The notes: generated by a model from the letters alone, not told the origin. DNA of 14,788 nucleotides from Rhodospirillaceae bacterium UBA4479 (GCA_002389175.1 DGNZ01000242.1:731-15518); one strand, 5' to 3'; shown: positions 1-7,242, counted from the first letter of the stretch. Translations and numbers: made by a program.

Positions 1-186
1 GGGCGGCGTTGTTCGTCAAACGCATCAAATGAGTGTTCGTGATCTTGGCATGTTTCGTTAATCGGCATTGAGGGCTCCATCTACAGGCATTAAAATATCA
101 AAGCACATGATGTACGACCTTATGGCGTTCCGATTTTAAATCCTGATGACAAGTCCGTGACGGTTTTTCGAACGTACAGTGGATAA

Positions 187-202
187 GTTCTCGTACGAGA
201 AC
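187..202. promoter_or_regulatory. Perfect 16-bp palindrome upstream of the HIG1-type gene (candidate operator)
   Basis: GTTCTCGTACGAGAAC is a perfect inverted repeat with no spacer. It ends 23 bp before the ATG at 226. Just after it, AT-rich TATATACT (214-221) could be a -10 element, so a protein bound at the palindrome would lie near the -35 region. The arms do not match the alphaproteobacterial LexA direct repeat (GTTC-N7-GTTC) or an FNR/FixK box (TTGAT-N4-ATCAA). The binding protein is unknown and regulation is inferred from position and symmetry only. Confidence 0.4.
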
Positions 203-225
203 ACGCAACAGGATATATACTAATC

Positions 226-423
226 ATGGAATCTATTTTACCTTTTTTACTTGGTTTCGCGATGTTCGCGACATTGATCATCCTCGTCGTGGGATTGGTC
301 AATTTCGCTCGCAATGGTGCATTCTATCAAAAGCACTCCAACAATTTGATGCGTGCGCGCGTGATTGGGCAAGGGGTCGCGCTGCTAATCTTTGCGGCGA
401 TCATGTTCCTGGCGGGCAAGTAA
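226..423 (+). CDS. HIG1-type twin transmembrane protein
   Basis: This is a 65-residue integral membrane protein. It has two hydrophobic segments, about residues 4-26 and 46-62. Between them is a polar, basic loop carrying N-x-L-M-R-A-R-V, followed by I-G-Q. That layout and the LMRARV-xx-Q pattern match the small HIG1-domain proteins common in alphaproteobacteria. The family is homologous to the mitochondrial HIG1/Rcf1 factors that associate with cytochrome oxidase and respiratory supercomplexes, so an inner-membrane respiratory role is plausible but not shown here. The ATG at 226 has only a weak AGGA at 210-213, rather far upstream. The cobalamin adenosyltransferase starts 31 bp downstream on the same strand, and the two may share a transcript. 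A perfect palindrome lies just upstream. Confidence 0.85.
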   Translation: MESILPFLLGFAMFATLIILVVGLVNFARNGAFYQKHSNNLMRARVIGQGVALLIFAAIMFLAGK

Positions 424-454
424 TCTAATCATCGGTTAATGACGAGGAAACGAA

Positions 455-1018
455 GTGGTCACGCTATCTAAAATCTATACACGCGGCGGTGACGCCGGGG
501 AAACATCACTCGGCAGTGGTGATCGCGTTAAAAAGCACGATGTTCGGGTCGCTGCCTATGGCACTGCCGACGAAGCGAACGCTGTGATCGGGATTGCGCG
601 ATTGCATACCGAGGGCGAGGTCGATGCCATGCTGATGCGCATCCAGAACGACCTTTTTGATTTGGGCGCTGATCTGTGCACCCCCGAGGGCGGCAACAGG
701 TCCGACGGCGCGTTGCGTGTCGTTGATGCGCAGGTTGATCGGTTGGAACAAGAAATCGATGCCATGAACGAGAATTTGGCGCCGCTCAGTTCCTTCATTT
801 TGCCGGGCGGTTCTGCCGCTGCCAGTTATCTGCATCTGGCCCGCACCGTTTCGCGCCGTTGCGAGCGTTTGATGACGGAGTTGGCATTGGATGAAGACAT
901 CAATCCCGCAGCGTTAAAATATATGAACCGCCTGTCCGATCATCTGTTCGTCCTGGCACGCCATGTGAACGACAATGGTGCCACAGATGTATTGTGGGTG
1001 CCGGGCAAGAACCGCTAG
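455..1018 (+). CDS. pduO: PduO-type cob(I)alamin/cob(I)yrinic acid a,c-diamide adenosyltransferase
   Basis: This 187-residue cytoplasmic enzyme transfers the 5'-deoxyadenosyl group of ATP to cob(I)alamin, making adenosylcobalamin, the cofactor of methylmalonyl-CoA-type mutases. The N-terminal ATP-binding motif YTRGGDAGETSL (residues 8-19) is intact. It is followed by YGTADEANA (35-43), FILPGG (114-119), the basic helix RTVSRRCER (130-138) and NRLSDHLF (158-165), all PduO-family hallmarks, and the length is typical. The start is a GTG with a good GAGGA at 444-448, seven bases upstream. An ATG at 439 is out of frame. In many alphaproteobacteria, as I recall, this gene sits directly beside etfBA and a 3-hydroxybutyryl-CoA dehydrogenase gene. 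Here two other genes intervene. The symbol is the family's; the gene is not part of a propanediol operon. Confidence 0.93.
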   Translation: MVTLSKIYTRGGDAGETSLGSGDRVKKHDVRVAAYGTADEANAVIGIARLHTEGEVDAMLMRIQNDLFDLGADLCTPEGGNRSDGALRVVDAQVDRLEQEIDAMNENLAPLSSFILPGGSAAASYLHLARTVSRRCERLMTELALDEDINPAALKYMNRLSDHLFVLARHVNDNGATDVLWVPGKNR

Positions 1019-1031
1019 GCGTAATCGCCCT

Positions 1032-1673
1032 ATGGAAGCAGATTTTTGGCACAAGCGTTGGGAAGATAACCAAATCCCCTTTCACGAGGGAAAACCGAAT
1101 GCGCTGCTTGTGCGGCATATTGAGACCCTCAATCTTGCCAAGGGTGCGCGTGTCTTCATCCCCTTATGTGGCAAAACCAAAGATTTTGAATGGTTGGCCT
1201 CCCAAGGATATCGGGCGGTGGGTGCGGAACTTAGTGAAATTGCCATTCAGCAACTGTTTGCCGAGTTAGAGATCGCGCCCGATGTATCAACGGTCGGGAC
1301 GCTCAAGCGCTATAGCGCTGACGGTATTGATGTCTTGGTCGGCGATATATTCGAGTTATCTGCATCGACACTTGGCCCTGTCGATGCGATTTTTGATCGG
1401 GCAGCGATGGTCGCTATGCCCGCATCAATGCGGCAACGTTATGTGACCCAAGTGGCAAAAATTTCTGATCATGCACCACAATTGCTGACATGCTTCGAAT
1501 ATGATCAAAGTTTGCTCGACGGACCACCGTTCGACGTGAATCAAGATGAAGTTGAGGCGCTATATAGCGATTTTTACGATGTGGCGCTTGTGGAACGCGT
1601 ACCCATTCGCAATGGCTTGAAGGGCAAATGCCCGGCGGACGCGGCACTTTGGCATCTGACACCAAATGGCTGA
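1032..1673 (+). CDS. tpm: Thiopurine S-methyltransferase-like SAM-dependent methyltransferase
   Basis: The product is 213 residues from the ATG at 1032, close to the usual length of bacterial TPMT (about 218). It opens with FWHKRWEDNQIPFHEG (residues 5-20), a TPMT signature. The SAM-binding loop follows as VFIPLCGKTKDFEWLA (41-56) and then GAELSE (64-69), where the Glu would bind the ribose. The Asp-rich DAIFDRAAMVA motif lies mid-protein. Bacterial TPMT enzymes S-methylate thiopurines and methylate selenium or tellurium compounds; the natural substrate is usually unclear. The reading frame stays open back to 975, inside the upstream gene. I chose 1032 because the family N-terminus aligns there and the upstream stop is at 1018, a 13-bp gap consistent with co-transcription. 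No strong Shine-Dalgarno is visible. Confidence 0.88.
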   Translation: MEADFWHKRWEDNQIPFHEGKPNALLVRHIETLNLAKGARVFIPLCGKTKDFEWLASQGYRAVGAELSEIAIQQLFAELEIAPDVSTVGTLKRYSADGIDVLVGDIFELSASTLGPVDAIFDRAAMVAMPASMRQRYVTQVAKISDHAPQLLTCFEYDQSLLDGPPFDVNQDEVEALYSDFYDVALVERVPIRNGLKGKCPADAALWHLTPNG

Positions 1674-1697
1674 TCTCAGAACAACGGCACTCCAAGT

Positions 1698-2261
1698 CTA
1701 GACCTTGTTTTCTTTCGTGTGACGCCCGAACCAATGGCCCCATTGCCGCTCGGGCAGTTCTGGGCCTGTGCCGTTAAACGGCAACGCATAAATTCGCGTC
1801 ACATCGCCTACATCATCAAATAACGGCAGGCGCATCAGGCTGTATTGGAACTCTTCACCACTGATGGCGGCGACTGTGTTTACCACGATAGGCTTTTTCG
1901 TGCTGATAATTTTGGCATTTTCCGATGCGATTTTGGCCGAGACAAGGGGTGGGGTCATGTCGCTGACATGCCGGTTCGTATAGTCTTGGCCGTGAGATTT
2001 CACACGATCTGACCCAAAGAACCGATAGCGATAATCCTGCCCACCATCGATCACATCATACAACATAGATGCGGCAATCATCTGGATCGGTAGATTATCC
2101 ATGTAGAATTTTGTATAATGTGGGCCAGCTTTGTTCTCTATGAGAGATCCCCAATGCTCGAAAACAAGGCGTGGTCCTTTTGGTAAATCCGCGGCAACAG
2201 GGAGGGTGCTCTCGGCGCTTATAATCTTACGTTCTTGGTATTTGTCGTCGTTAATGTTCAA
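1698..2261 (-). CDS. PAS_5-type (PAS-like) domain protein
   Basis: This roughly 187-residue soluble protein has a central region (about 30-165) resembling the PAS_5 family of alphaproteobacterial single-domain proteins. The clearest match is YRYRFFGSDRVKSHGQDYTN (residues 77-96), corresponding to the family's 'fRYRlfGt..v...G.D.tGr' motif, then a later strand with FQYSLMRLPLF. No output domain (kinase, GGDEF or helix-turn-helix) is present, so the signal sensed and the partner are unknown. The start is uncertain: the first candidate is a TTG at 2261 without a clear ribosome binding site, and no in-frame ATG precedes the conserved region. The gene converges on the methyltransferase gene with 24 bp between stops. 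Its 5' end faces etfB across about 260 bp. Confidence 0.7.
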   Translation of the reverse strand: MNINDDKYQERKIISAESTLPVAADLPKGPRLVFEHWGSLIENKAGPHYTKFYMDNLPIQMIAASMLYDVIDGGQDYRYRFFGSDRVKSHGQDYTNRHVSDMTPPLVSAKIASENAKIISTKKPIVVNTVAAISGEEFQYSLMRLPLFDDVGDVTRIYALPFNGTGPELPERQWGHWFGRHTKENKV

Positions 2262-2524
2262 TTTTTTACGGAATTCAAAGGCGTAGAGCCCCAGTCAGGG
2301 TGAAGGCGGATACAACTCAACCTAGGTCTTTATTTGCAAAAGGGCCAGCGCGCACAAATTTAAACTGTGTTTGGTGTAACACATTCGTTGTAAACGTGGC
2401 TTGACCCTCATAGGGGCGAGCCCTAATGTTGCGCCTGCGAAGAGAACTGGTTTGGGAGGACTATTCTTTGATCGCGTTGTTGGGGGAGCCGTGAGGCCGC
2501 TTGATCGCGGCACGAGGAGTACTA
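2262..2524. promoter_or_regulatory. Divergent promoter region, PAS_5 gene / etfB
   Basis: This is 263 bp of non-coding DNA between divergent genes. The best promoter candidate faces etfB: TTGACC at 2401-2406, 16 bp, then CTAATG at 2423-2428, followed by GTTGCGCC. It lies about 100 bp before the etfB ATG, leaving a long leader. A small odd palindrome, GTGTAACAC, is at 2374-2382. The ribosome binding site GAGGAG for etfB is at 2514-2519. The promoter call rests on hexamer resemblance only. Confidence 0.45.
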
Positions 2525-3274
2525 ATGAAGGCACTAGTCGCTGTTAAGCGGGTTGTCGATTACAATGTTAAAATCCGCGTAAAGCCTGATAATTCGGGCG
2601 TTGAACTCCAAAATGTAAAGATGTCCATGAACCCCTTCGACGAGATTGCCGTCGAAGAAGCAGTGCGTTTGAAAGAAGCTGGCACCGTCGAAGAAGTGAT
2701 CGCTGTGTCGATCGGCCCTTCGCAGGCGCAAGAAACCATTCGCACCGCGCTGGCTATGGGCGCAGACCGTGGCATTTTGGTCGAAACTGATGATGAGGTT
2801 CAACCTCTCGCAGTTGCAAAAATTCTCAAAGCCCTCGTCGACAAAGAAAGCCCAGATGTGGTGATCGTCGGCAAGCAGGCGATTGATGATGATTCCAATC
2901 AAACAGGCCAAATGCTGGCAGCCTTAATGGATTGCCCGCAGGCGACATTCGCGTCTGAAGTCAAAATTGGCGATGGCAGCGCAGAAGTCACCCGCGAGAT
3001 CGATGGCGGTCTTGAGACCATCAGCGTTAAGCTGCCGATGGTTGTGACCACCGATTTGCGTCTGAACGAGCCACGCTACGCATCTTTGCCCAACATCATG
3101 AAAGCCAAGAAGAAGCCGATCGATACGGTATCGCCTGGTGATTTGGGTGTCGATATCGCACCACGCCTTAAAACCTTGAAGGTCGAAGAGCCGCCAAAAC
3201 GCGAAGGTGGCGTCAAAGTCGCCGACGTTGCGGAACTCGTCGACAAGCTCAAAAACGAAGCGAAGGTGATCTGA
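2525..3274 (+). CDS. etfB: Electron transfer flavoprotein beta subunit
   Basis: At 249 residues this is a typical full-length ETF beta subunit. With EtfA it forms the soluble heterodimer that takes electrons from acyl-CoA and other dehydrogenases and passes them to ETF:ubiquinone oxidoreductase. The N-terminus MKALVAVKRVVDYNVKIRVK and the MSMNPFDEIAVEEAVRLKE stretch are characteristic. The AMP-binding region includes the motif KQAIDDDSNQTGQ. Around residues 180-200 is RLNEPRYASLPNIMKAKKKP, the ETF-beta signature and dehydrogenase recognition loop. The ATG at 2525 is preceded by GAGGAG (2514-2519). The frame extends upstream to 2501, but the shorter start matches the family and the ribosome binding site. 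etfA begins one base after the stop, so the two are translationally coupled. Confidence 0.97.
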   Translation: MKALVAVKRVVDYNVKIRVKPDNSGVELQNVKMSMNPFDEIAVEEAVRLKEAGTVEEVIAVSIGPSQAQETIRTALAMGADRGILVETDDEVQPLAVAKILKALVDKESPDVVIVGKQAIDDDSNQTGQMLAALMDCPQATFASEVKIGDGSAEVTREIDGGLETISVKLPMVVTTDLRLNEPRYASLPNIMKAKKKPIDTVSPGDLGVDIAPRLKTLKVEEPPKREGGVKVADVAELVDKLKNEAKVI

Positions 3275-3275
3275 T

Positions 3276-4211
3276 ATGGCCAATGTTCTTTTATATGTCG
3301 ATCACGACAATACCACATTGAACCTTGTAACGCTGAACGCTGTGACGGCCGCGACCCAGTTGGGTGAAGTAACCGCATTGTGTGCGGGCAGTGGATGTTC
3401 TGGCGTTGCTAGCGAGGTGGCCAAAATCCCTGGTATCACCAAGGTTCTTTGTGCGGATGCGGATTACTATCAGCATTCGTTGGCAGAAAGTGTTACGGAC
3501 CTGATCTTATCCGTTGCTGATGGTTTTGATTACATCGTTGCCCCGGCGTCAACATCGGGTAAGAACATCATGCCGCGTGTGGCTGCTAAGTTGGATGTGC
3601 AGCAGATTTCTGAAATCACAGAGGTCATCAGCGCCGATACATTCGTGCGTCCGATCTATGCAGGTAACGCTATGGCTACCGTTCAATCAACGGACGCTAA
3701 AAAGGTGATCACGGTTCGCGCGACCGCATTCGACGCGGCGCCTGCCGAGGGTGGCTCCGCTGCCGTTGAAAGCTTGGCTGCGGCACCGAAAAGCGATCTT
3801 TCGGATTTCGTTGGTCAAAACCTGACGAAGTCGGAACGTCCAGAACTGACCAGTGCCGGTATCGTTATTTCCGGTGGTCGCGGTATGCAATCGGGCGACA
3901 ATTTCTCGATGCTCGAAGAAATCGCTGACAAATTGGGAGCCGCCGTTGGCGCATCCCGTGCGGCCGTTGATGCGGGCTTTGTGCCAAACGATTACCAAGT
4001 GGGGCAAACCGGTAAGGTTGTGGCCCCCGATCTCTATGTCGCCGTCGGTATTTCTGGTGCGATCCAGCACTTGGCCGGCATGAAGGACAGCAAAGTTATT
4101 GTTGCCATTAACAAAGACGAAGAAGCACCGATCTTCCAGGTCGCAGATTACGGATTGGTTGCCGATCTGTTTGATGCAGTCCCGGCACTCTCTGCTGAAC
4201 TCGACAAATAA
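3276..4211 (+). CDS. etfA: Electron transfer flavoprotein alpha subunit
   Basis: This 311-residue protein is the FAD-binding partner of EtfB and has the family's usual length. The N-terminal half is the ETF adenine-nucleotide-like fold. The C-terminal FAD domain begins near residue 190, with GIVISGGRGMQSGDNF, VGASRAAVDAGFVPNDYQVG and GQTGKVVAPDLYVAVGISGA. It then continues through QHLAGMKDSKVIVAINKD, the alpha-subunit signature, to EEAPIFQVADYGLVADLF at the end. The ATG lies one base after the etfB stop, with AAGGTGAT inside the etfB 3' end as a possible ribosome binding site. The next gene, a 3-hydroxyacyl-CoA dehydrogenase, starts 68 bp downstream on the same strand, with no terminator between, supporting a beta-oxidation operon. 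Confidence 0.97.
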   Translation: MANVLLYVDHDNTTLNLVTLNAVTAATQLGEVTALCAGSGCSGVASEVAKIPGITKVLCADADYYQHSLAESVTDLILSVADGFDYIVAPASTSGKNIMPRVAAKLDVQQISEITEVISADTFVRPIYAGNAMATVQSTDAKKVITVRATAFDAAPAEGGSAAVESLAAAPKSDLSDFVGQNLTKSERPELTSAGIVISGGRGMQSGDNFSMLEEIADKLGAAVGASRAAVDAGFVPNDYQVGQTGKVVAPDLYVAVGISGAIQHLAGMKDSKVIVAINKDEEAPIFQVADYGLVADLFDAVPALSAELDK

Positions 4212-4279
4212 TCTTGGAATGAAACTAAATACAAATGGATAAATTAGTCAGCGCCCCGTTTGATGACGAGGAGAAAACA

Positions 4280-5161
4280 ATGTCGGTGAATATTCAAAAA
4301 ATTGGTGTAATTGGTGCGGGTCAGATGGGTAGTGGTATTGCCCATGTCTGTGCTCAGCATGGTTTTGATGTCTTCATGCTTGATATGACCGACGATGCTT
4401 TGGCATCCGGCATGTCGCGCATCGAAAAGGGCATGGGCCGTTTGGTCAGTCGTGAAAAAATGTCGGCTGACGAAATGACGACTGCGATGGCACGCATTGC
4501 CACTGGCACCGATTATGCCAGCTTTGGCGATTGCGATATGATTATCGAAGCCGCCAGCGAAGACGAAGACGTCAAGAAAGCTATTCTGAAGTTACTTTGT
4601 CCGGTCATCAAAGACGAAGCCATCGTCGCATCGAATACGTCTTCGATTTCGATCACACGGTTGGGCGCATCAACGGACCGTCCGGGTAAGTTCCTGGGCA
4701 TGCACTTCATGAACCCGGTTCCACGCATGGAACTGGTCGAATTGATCCGTGGCATCGCAACCGACGAAGACACATACAGTGCTGTTCGCGAACTAGCAGC
4801 GAAATTGGGCAAGCGTTCAGTGAATGCCGAAGATTTCCCAGCCTTCATCGTTAACCGCATCCTGCTGCCGATGATCAACGAAGCTGTCTACACGTTGTAC
4901 GAGGGTGTTGGTTCTGTCGACTCCATCGATACTGCCATGAAACTCGGCACCAACCATCCGATGGGGCCACTTGAATTGGCTGATTTCATCGGTCTCGACA
5001 CTTGCTTGGCCGTGATGCACGTGCTGCACGACGGTTTGGCCGATACCAAGTATCGTCCGTGCCCATTGTTGGTGAAGTACGTCGAAGCTGGCTGGCTGGG
5101 TCGTAAGACCGGTCGCGGGTTCTACGACTATTCAACAGACACACCGGTGCCAACGCGTTAA
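4280..5161 (+). CDS. hbd: 3-hydroxybutyryl-CoA dehydrogenase (3-hydroxyacyl-CoA dehydrogenase family)
   Basis: The 293-residue cytoplasmic enzyme interconverts 3-hydroxybutyryl-CoA and acetoacetyl-CoA with NAD(P), in butanoate or fatty-acid metabolism. The Rossmann motif IGVIGAGQMGSG covers residues 8-19. NTSS at 119-122, HFMNPVP with the catalytic His at 142, Glu154, and DFPAFIVNR with Asn192 supply the expected active-site residues. The C-terminal dimerisation domain contains NHPMGPLELADFIGLDT and ends GWLGRKTGRGFYDY. The ATG at 4280 was chosen because GAGGAG (4268-4273) lies correctly upstream; the frame also opens at 4235, but that would add 15 residues with no family match. It follows etfBA in an evident operon, and a strong terminator closes the unit. 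Whether the flow is degradative or synthetic cannot be told from sequence. Confidence 0.95.
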   Translation: MSVNIQKIGVIGAGQMGSGIAHVCAQHGFDVFMLDMTDDALASGMSRIEKGMGRLVSREKMSADEMTTAMARIATGTDYASFGDCDMIIEAASEDEDVKKAILKLLCPVIKDEAIVASNTSSISITRLGASTDRPGKFLGMHFMNPVPRMELVELIRGIATDEDTYSAVRELAAKLGKRSVNAEDFPAFIVNRILLPMINEAVYTLYEGVGSVDSIDTAMKLGTNHPMGPLELADFIGLDTCLAVMHVLHDGLADTKYRPCPLLVKYVEAGWLGRKTGRGFYDYSTDTPVPTR

Positions 5162-5185
5162 CGTGACGCACCACGTGACAAGATC

Positions 5186-5209
5186 GGGGTCCTACGGGAC
5201 CCCTTTTTT
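5186..5209 (+). terminator. Rho-independent terminator of the etfBA-hbd operon
   Basis: GGGGTCC (5186-5192), tetraloop TACG, GGACCCC (5197-5203), then six T residues (5204-5209). This is a textbook intrinsic terminator located 25 bp after the dehydrogenase stop codon. Confidence 0.92.
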
Positions 5210-5301
5210 GTGCCTTCACGCTGTATTTTGACGGCGAGAAGGGTGGTTGTAAGGCTGAAAATCTGATCAAATACGTTGAAGTTGATCGGGGAGATAATTC
5301 A

Positions 5302-6429
5302 ATGAAAATGAAAGCCGCCGTCGTTTACGAGCAGGGCCAGTCAAAGCCATATGCGAAGAGTAACGCCGTCAAAGTAGAGATGGTTGACCTTGAAGGTCCG
5401 GGCGATACTGACGTTCTGGTCAAGATCGAAGCGGGGGGCGTCTGCCATTCCGATTTATCCGTCGTAAACGGCAATCGCGCGCGGCCTGTCCCCATCGTCT
5501 TGGGTCACGAGGGCGCTGGCGTTGTTCAAGAAGTCGGCAAGCACGTCAAAGATTTGGCCCCGGGCGATCATGTGGCGTTCATTTTCATGCCGAATTGCGG
5601 TGAATGTATTCAATGCCGATCGGGTAGGCCCAGCAACTGCGAACAAGGCAACGCAGCCAATGCGGCGGGGCGGTTGCTGTCTGGGAAAAGGCATCTATCG
5701 ATTAATGGAACAGAATTGAATCACTACGCTGGCGTCAGTTGTTTTGCGGAATATGCTGTGTCCGATCATCGCTCTTTGGTCAAACTTCCCAAGGAAATCC
5801 CGCTCGAAGTGGCTGCCGTGTTTTCGTGCGCGGTCATCACGGGCGTGGGTGCAGTCGTGAATACCGCCAAGGTGCCCTTGGGCGCATCTGTTGGTGTTGT
5901 GGGATTAGGAGCGGTTGGATTCTCGGCCATGCTGGGTGCCAAGGCAGCCGGGGCACGTCAGATCATTGGCATCGACCCATCACAATATAAACGCGACATG
6001 GCGCGCCAGATGGATGCTGATCTGGTGTTTGATTCGAACGATCCTGATATCGTCGAAAAAGTGAAAGATGCCACTGGTGGTGGCCTGGAATATGTTTTTG
6101 AGGCCGTCGGCGAGGTTGAGGCTATGGAATTAGCCTACGCTGTCACAGGTCGTGGCGGGACCACGACGTCTAGCGGTTTGTCCCACCCGTCCAAGAATTT
6201 CAGCGTCAGCCATGTGCAATTGGTATCCGAAGAACGCACGATTAAAGGAAGTTTCCTGGGCAGTTGCGTGCCGAAACGCGATATTCCGAATTACATCGAA
6301 TTGTTCCAGGCGGGAAAATTACCAGTTGATCAGTTGGTCAAAGGCACTATCAACATCGAAGATATCAATGATGCGTTTGATGTCTTGGACCGGGCAGAAA
6401 CCGTGCGCCAGGTGATCACTTTCACATAA
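5302..6429 (+). CDS. Zinc-dependent alcohol dehydrogenase (MDR superfamily)
   Basis: A 375-residue medium-chain dehydrogenase/reductase of the classical zinc alcohol dehydrogenase type. Catalytic zinc ligands are visible as Cys48 in GGVCHSD, His69-Glu70 in GHEGAG and Cys176 in FSCAVITG. The structural zinc lobe is intact, with Cys99, Cys102, Cys105 and Cys113 in NCGECIQCRSGRPSNC. The cofactor fold has GVVGLGAVG (198-206), and Asp225 in IIGID favours NAD over NADP. The enzyme should oxidise an alcohol to an aldehyde or the reverse; a class-III-like layout is seen, but the substrate cannot be assigned. The ATG at 5302 has GGGGAG (5288-5293) eight bases before it. Terminators lie on both sides, so the gene is probably monocistronic. 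TTGACG at 5228-5233 is a possible -35, with no convincing -10. Confidence 0.92.
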   Translation: MKMKAAVVYEQGQSKPYAKSNAVKVEMVDLEGPGDTDVLVKIEAGGVCHSDLSVVNGNRARPVPIVLGHEGAGVVQEVGKHVKDLAPGDHVAFIFMPNCGECIQCRSGRPSNCEQGNAANAAGRLLSGKRHLSINGTELNHYAGVSCFAEYAVSDHRSLVKLPKEIPLEVAAVFSCAVITGVGAVVNTAKVPLGASVGVVGLGAVGFSAMLGAKAAGARQIIGIDPSQYKRDMARQMDADLVFDSNDPDIVEKVKDATGGGLEYVFEAVGEVEAMELAYAVTGRGGTTTSSGLSHPSKNFSVSHVQLVSEERTIKGSFLGSCVPKRDIPNYIELFQAGKLPVDQLVKGTINIEDINDAFDVLDRAETVRQVITFT

Positions 6430-6435
6430 ATTACC

Positions 6436-6497
6436 CCAGAAACCGTTGGATTCTGGTGCTTTCAGGCCCGCCAAATCATGCAGTTTTGGCGGGTTTT
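6436..6497 (+). terminator. Terminator hairpins after the alcohol dehydrogenase
   Basis: A first small stem pairs CCAGAA (6436-6441) with TTCTGG (6451-6456). A stronger stem pairs CCCGCCAAA (6467-6475) with TTTGGCGGG (6485-6493) around a 9-base loop and is followed by TTTT (6494-6497). The second is a convincing rho-independent terminator. Confidence 0.85.
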
Positions 6498-6511
6498 CTG
6501 AGTCTACATAC

Positions 6512-6536
6512 TGAAACAATTGCTTACGCTGTTTCA
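6512..6536. promoter_or_regulatory. Inverted repeat upstream of the receiver-domain gene
   Basis: TGAAACA (6512-6518) and TGTTTCA (6530-6536) form perfect 7-bp arms around an 11-bp spacer. There is no following T-run, so it is more like an operator than a terminator. It lies about 105 bp before the receiver-domain gene. Function is inferred from symmetry only. Confidence 0.3.
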
Positions 6537-6642
6537 CCGTCCCGAAATACTTATCTGACCGTTTCCTGACAAAGTGGCGTCATGGAAAACAGTGTTCTGT
6601 GGATGATCCCAGACATTGATGGATAAACGGAGCGGCCGAACA

Positions 6643-7209
6643 ATGTTGAACGAACTCGCAAAACAGTATGATTTTTCAGACATTTCTGTCCTGGTGGCGG
6701 AGCATCATACCTATATGCGTCAAACCCTGCGGAGTATCCTCAGGACTTTTAACATTGGCGAAATTTATGAAGCCGACACGCCAGCCTACGCGTGGGAGCT
6801 TTATTGTAAGCGTCGTCCCGATGTCGTATTTGCCGACTGGGCACCGAACTTTGACGGCATGTCGCTGTTAAAGCGTATTCGCCGCGACAAGCTCAGCCCC
6901 AATGCATATGTGCCGGTTATCGTTGTTACATCTTTGACCGAACAAGATCATGTCCTGACAGCGCGTGATTTGGGTATGACAGAATTCATCGCCAAGCCGT
7001 TTTCACCAAAATTGATTTTTTTGCGCTTGGCAGCTGTTGCCGAGACACCCAGGGCGTTCATTCGCACCGAAGGTTTCTTTGGCCCCGATCGGCGTCGCCG
7101 CCGATTGCCACATACCCCCAACCGACGCGAGCAGAGCGAAGAGGCCCAGGGCAATGAACAGGTCTCTGAACAATCCGCCGAGCGCGAAGGGGACCGCGCG
7201 CCCGCGTAA
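6643..7209 (+). CDS. Single-domain response regulator (receiver) protein with basic C-terminal tail
   Basis: The 188-residue product has a CheY-like receiver domain at about residues 13-135. The phosphoacceptor is Asp65 (VVFADW), with Thr96 (VVVTS) and Lys118 (FIAKPF) as the conserved switch residues. The acidic pocket is reduced: where most receivers have two adjacent acids, this one reads VAEHH, leaving only Glu20. After the domain comes RTEGFFGPDRRRRRLP, a FGPDRRR motif I recall from many alphaproteobacterial receiver proteins, then a Glu/Gln/Arg-rich disordered end. No output domain is present, so it probably acts by protein contact. The frame opens at TTG 6616 and ATG 6619, but GGAG at 6629-6632 favours ATG 6643. 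No histidine kinase gene is adjacent. Confidence 0.85.
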   Translation: MLNELAKQYDFSDISVLVAEHHTYMRQTLRSILRTFNIGEIYEADTPAYAWELYCKRRPDVVFADWAPNFDGMSLLKRIRRDKLSPNAYVPVIVVTSLTEQDHVLTARDLGMTEFIAKPFSPKLIFLRLAAVAETPRAFIRTEGFFGPDRRRRRLPHTPNRREQSEEAQGNEQVSEQSAEREGDRAPA

Positions 7210-7242
7210 TTTGGGCACGCAGACTGAAATAGGAGTTTCGCT

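Noticed and set aside
1..61. End of an upstream gene at the left edge; two forward frames run open to stops at 32 and 61.
   Set aside because: The tails (AALFVKRIK, or a 19-residue alternative) are too short to choose a frame or name a family, so no partial gene is called.
187..202. The upstream palindrome as a LexA/SOS box.
   Set aside because: The alphaproteobacterial LexA box is a direct repeat GTTC-N7-GTTC; this is GTTC-N8-GAAC inverted, and the gene is not a repair gene.
5161..5179. Direct repeat ACGTGAC twice, just before the operon terminator.
   Set aside because: Seven bases repeated once in a transcript tail are readily explained by chance, with no promoter nearby.
6582..6626. A 14-codon ORF just before the receiver gene as a leader peptide.
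   Set aside because: No ribosome binding site, no run of regulatory codons and no attenuator-like hairpins follow it.
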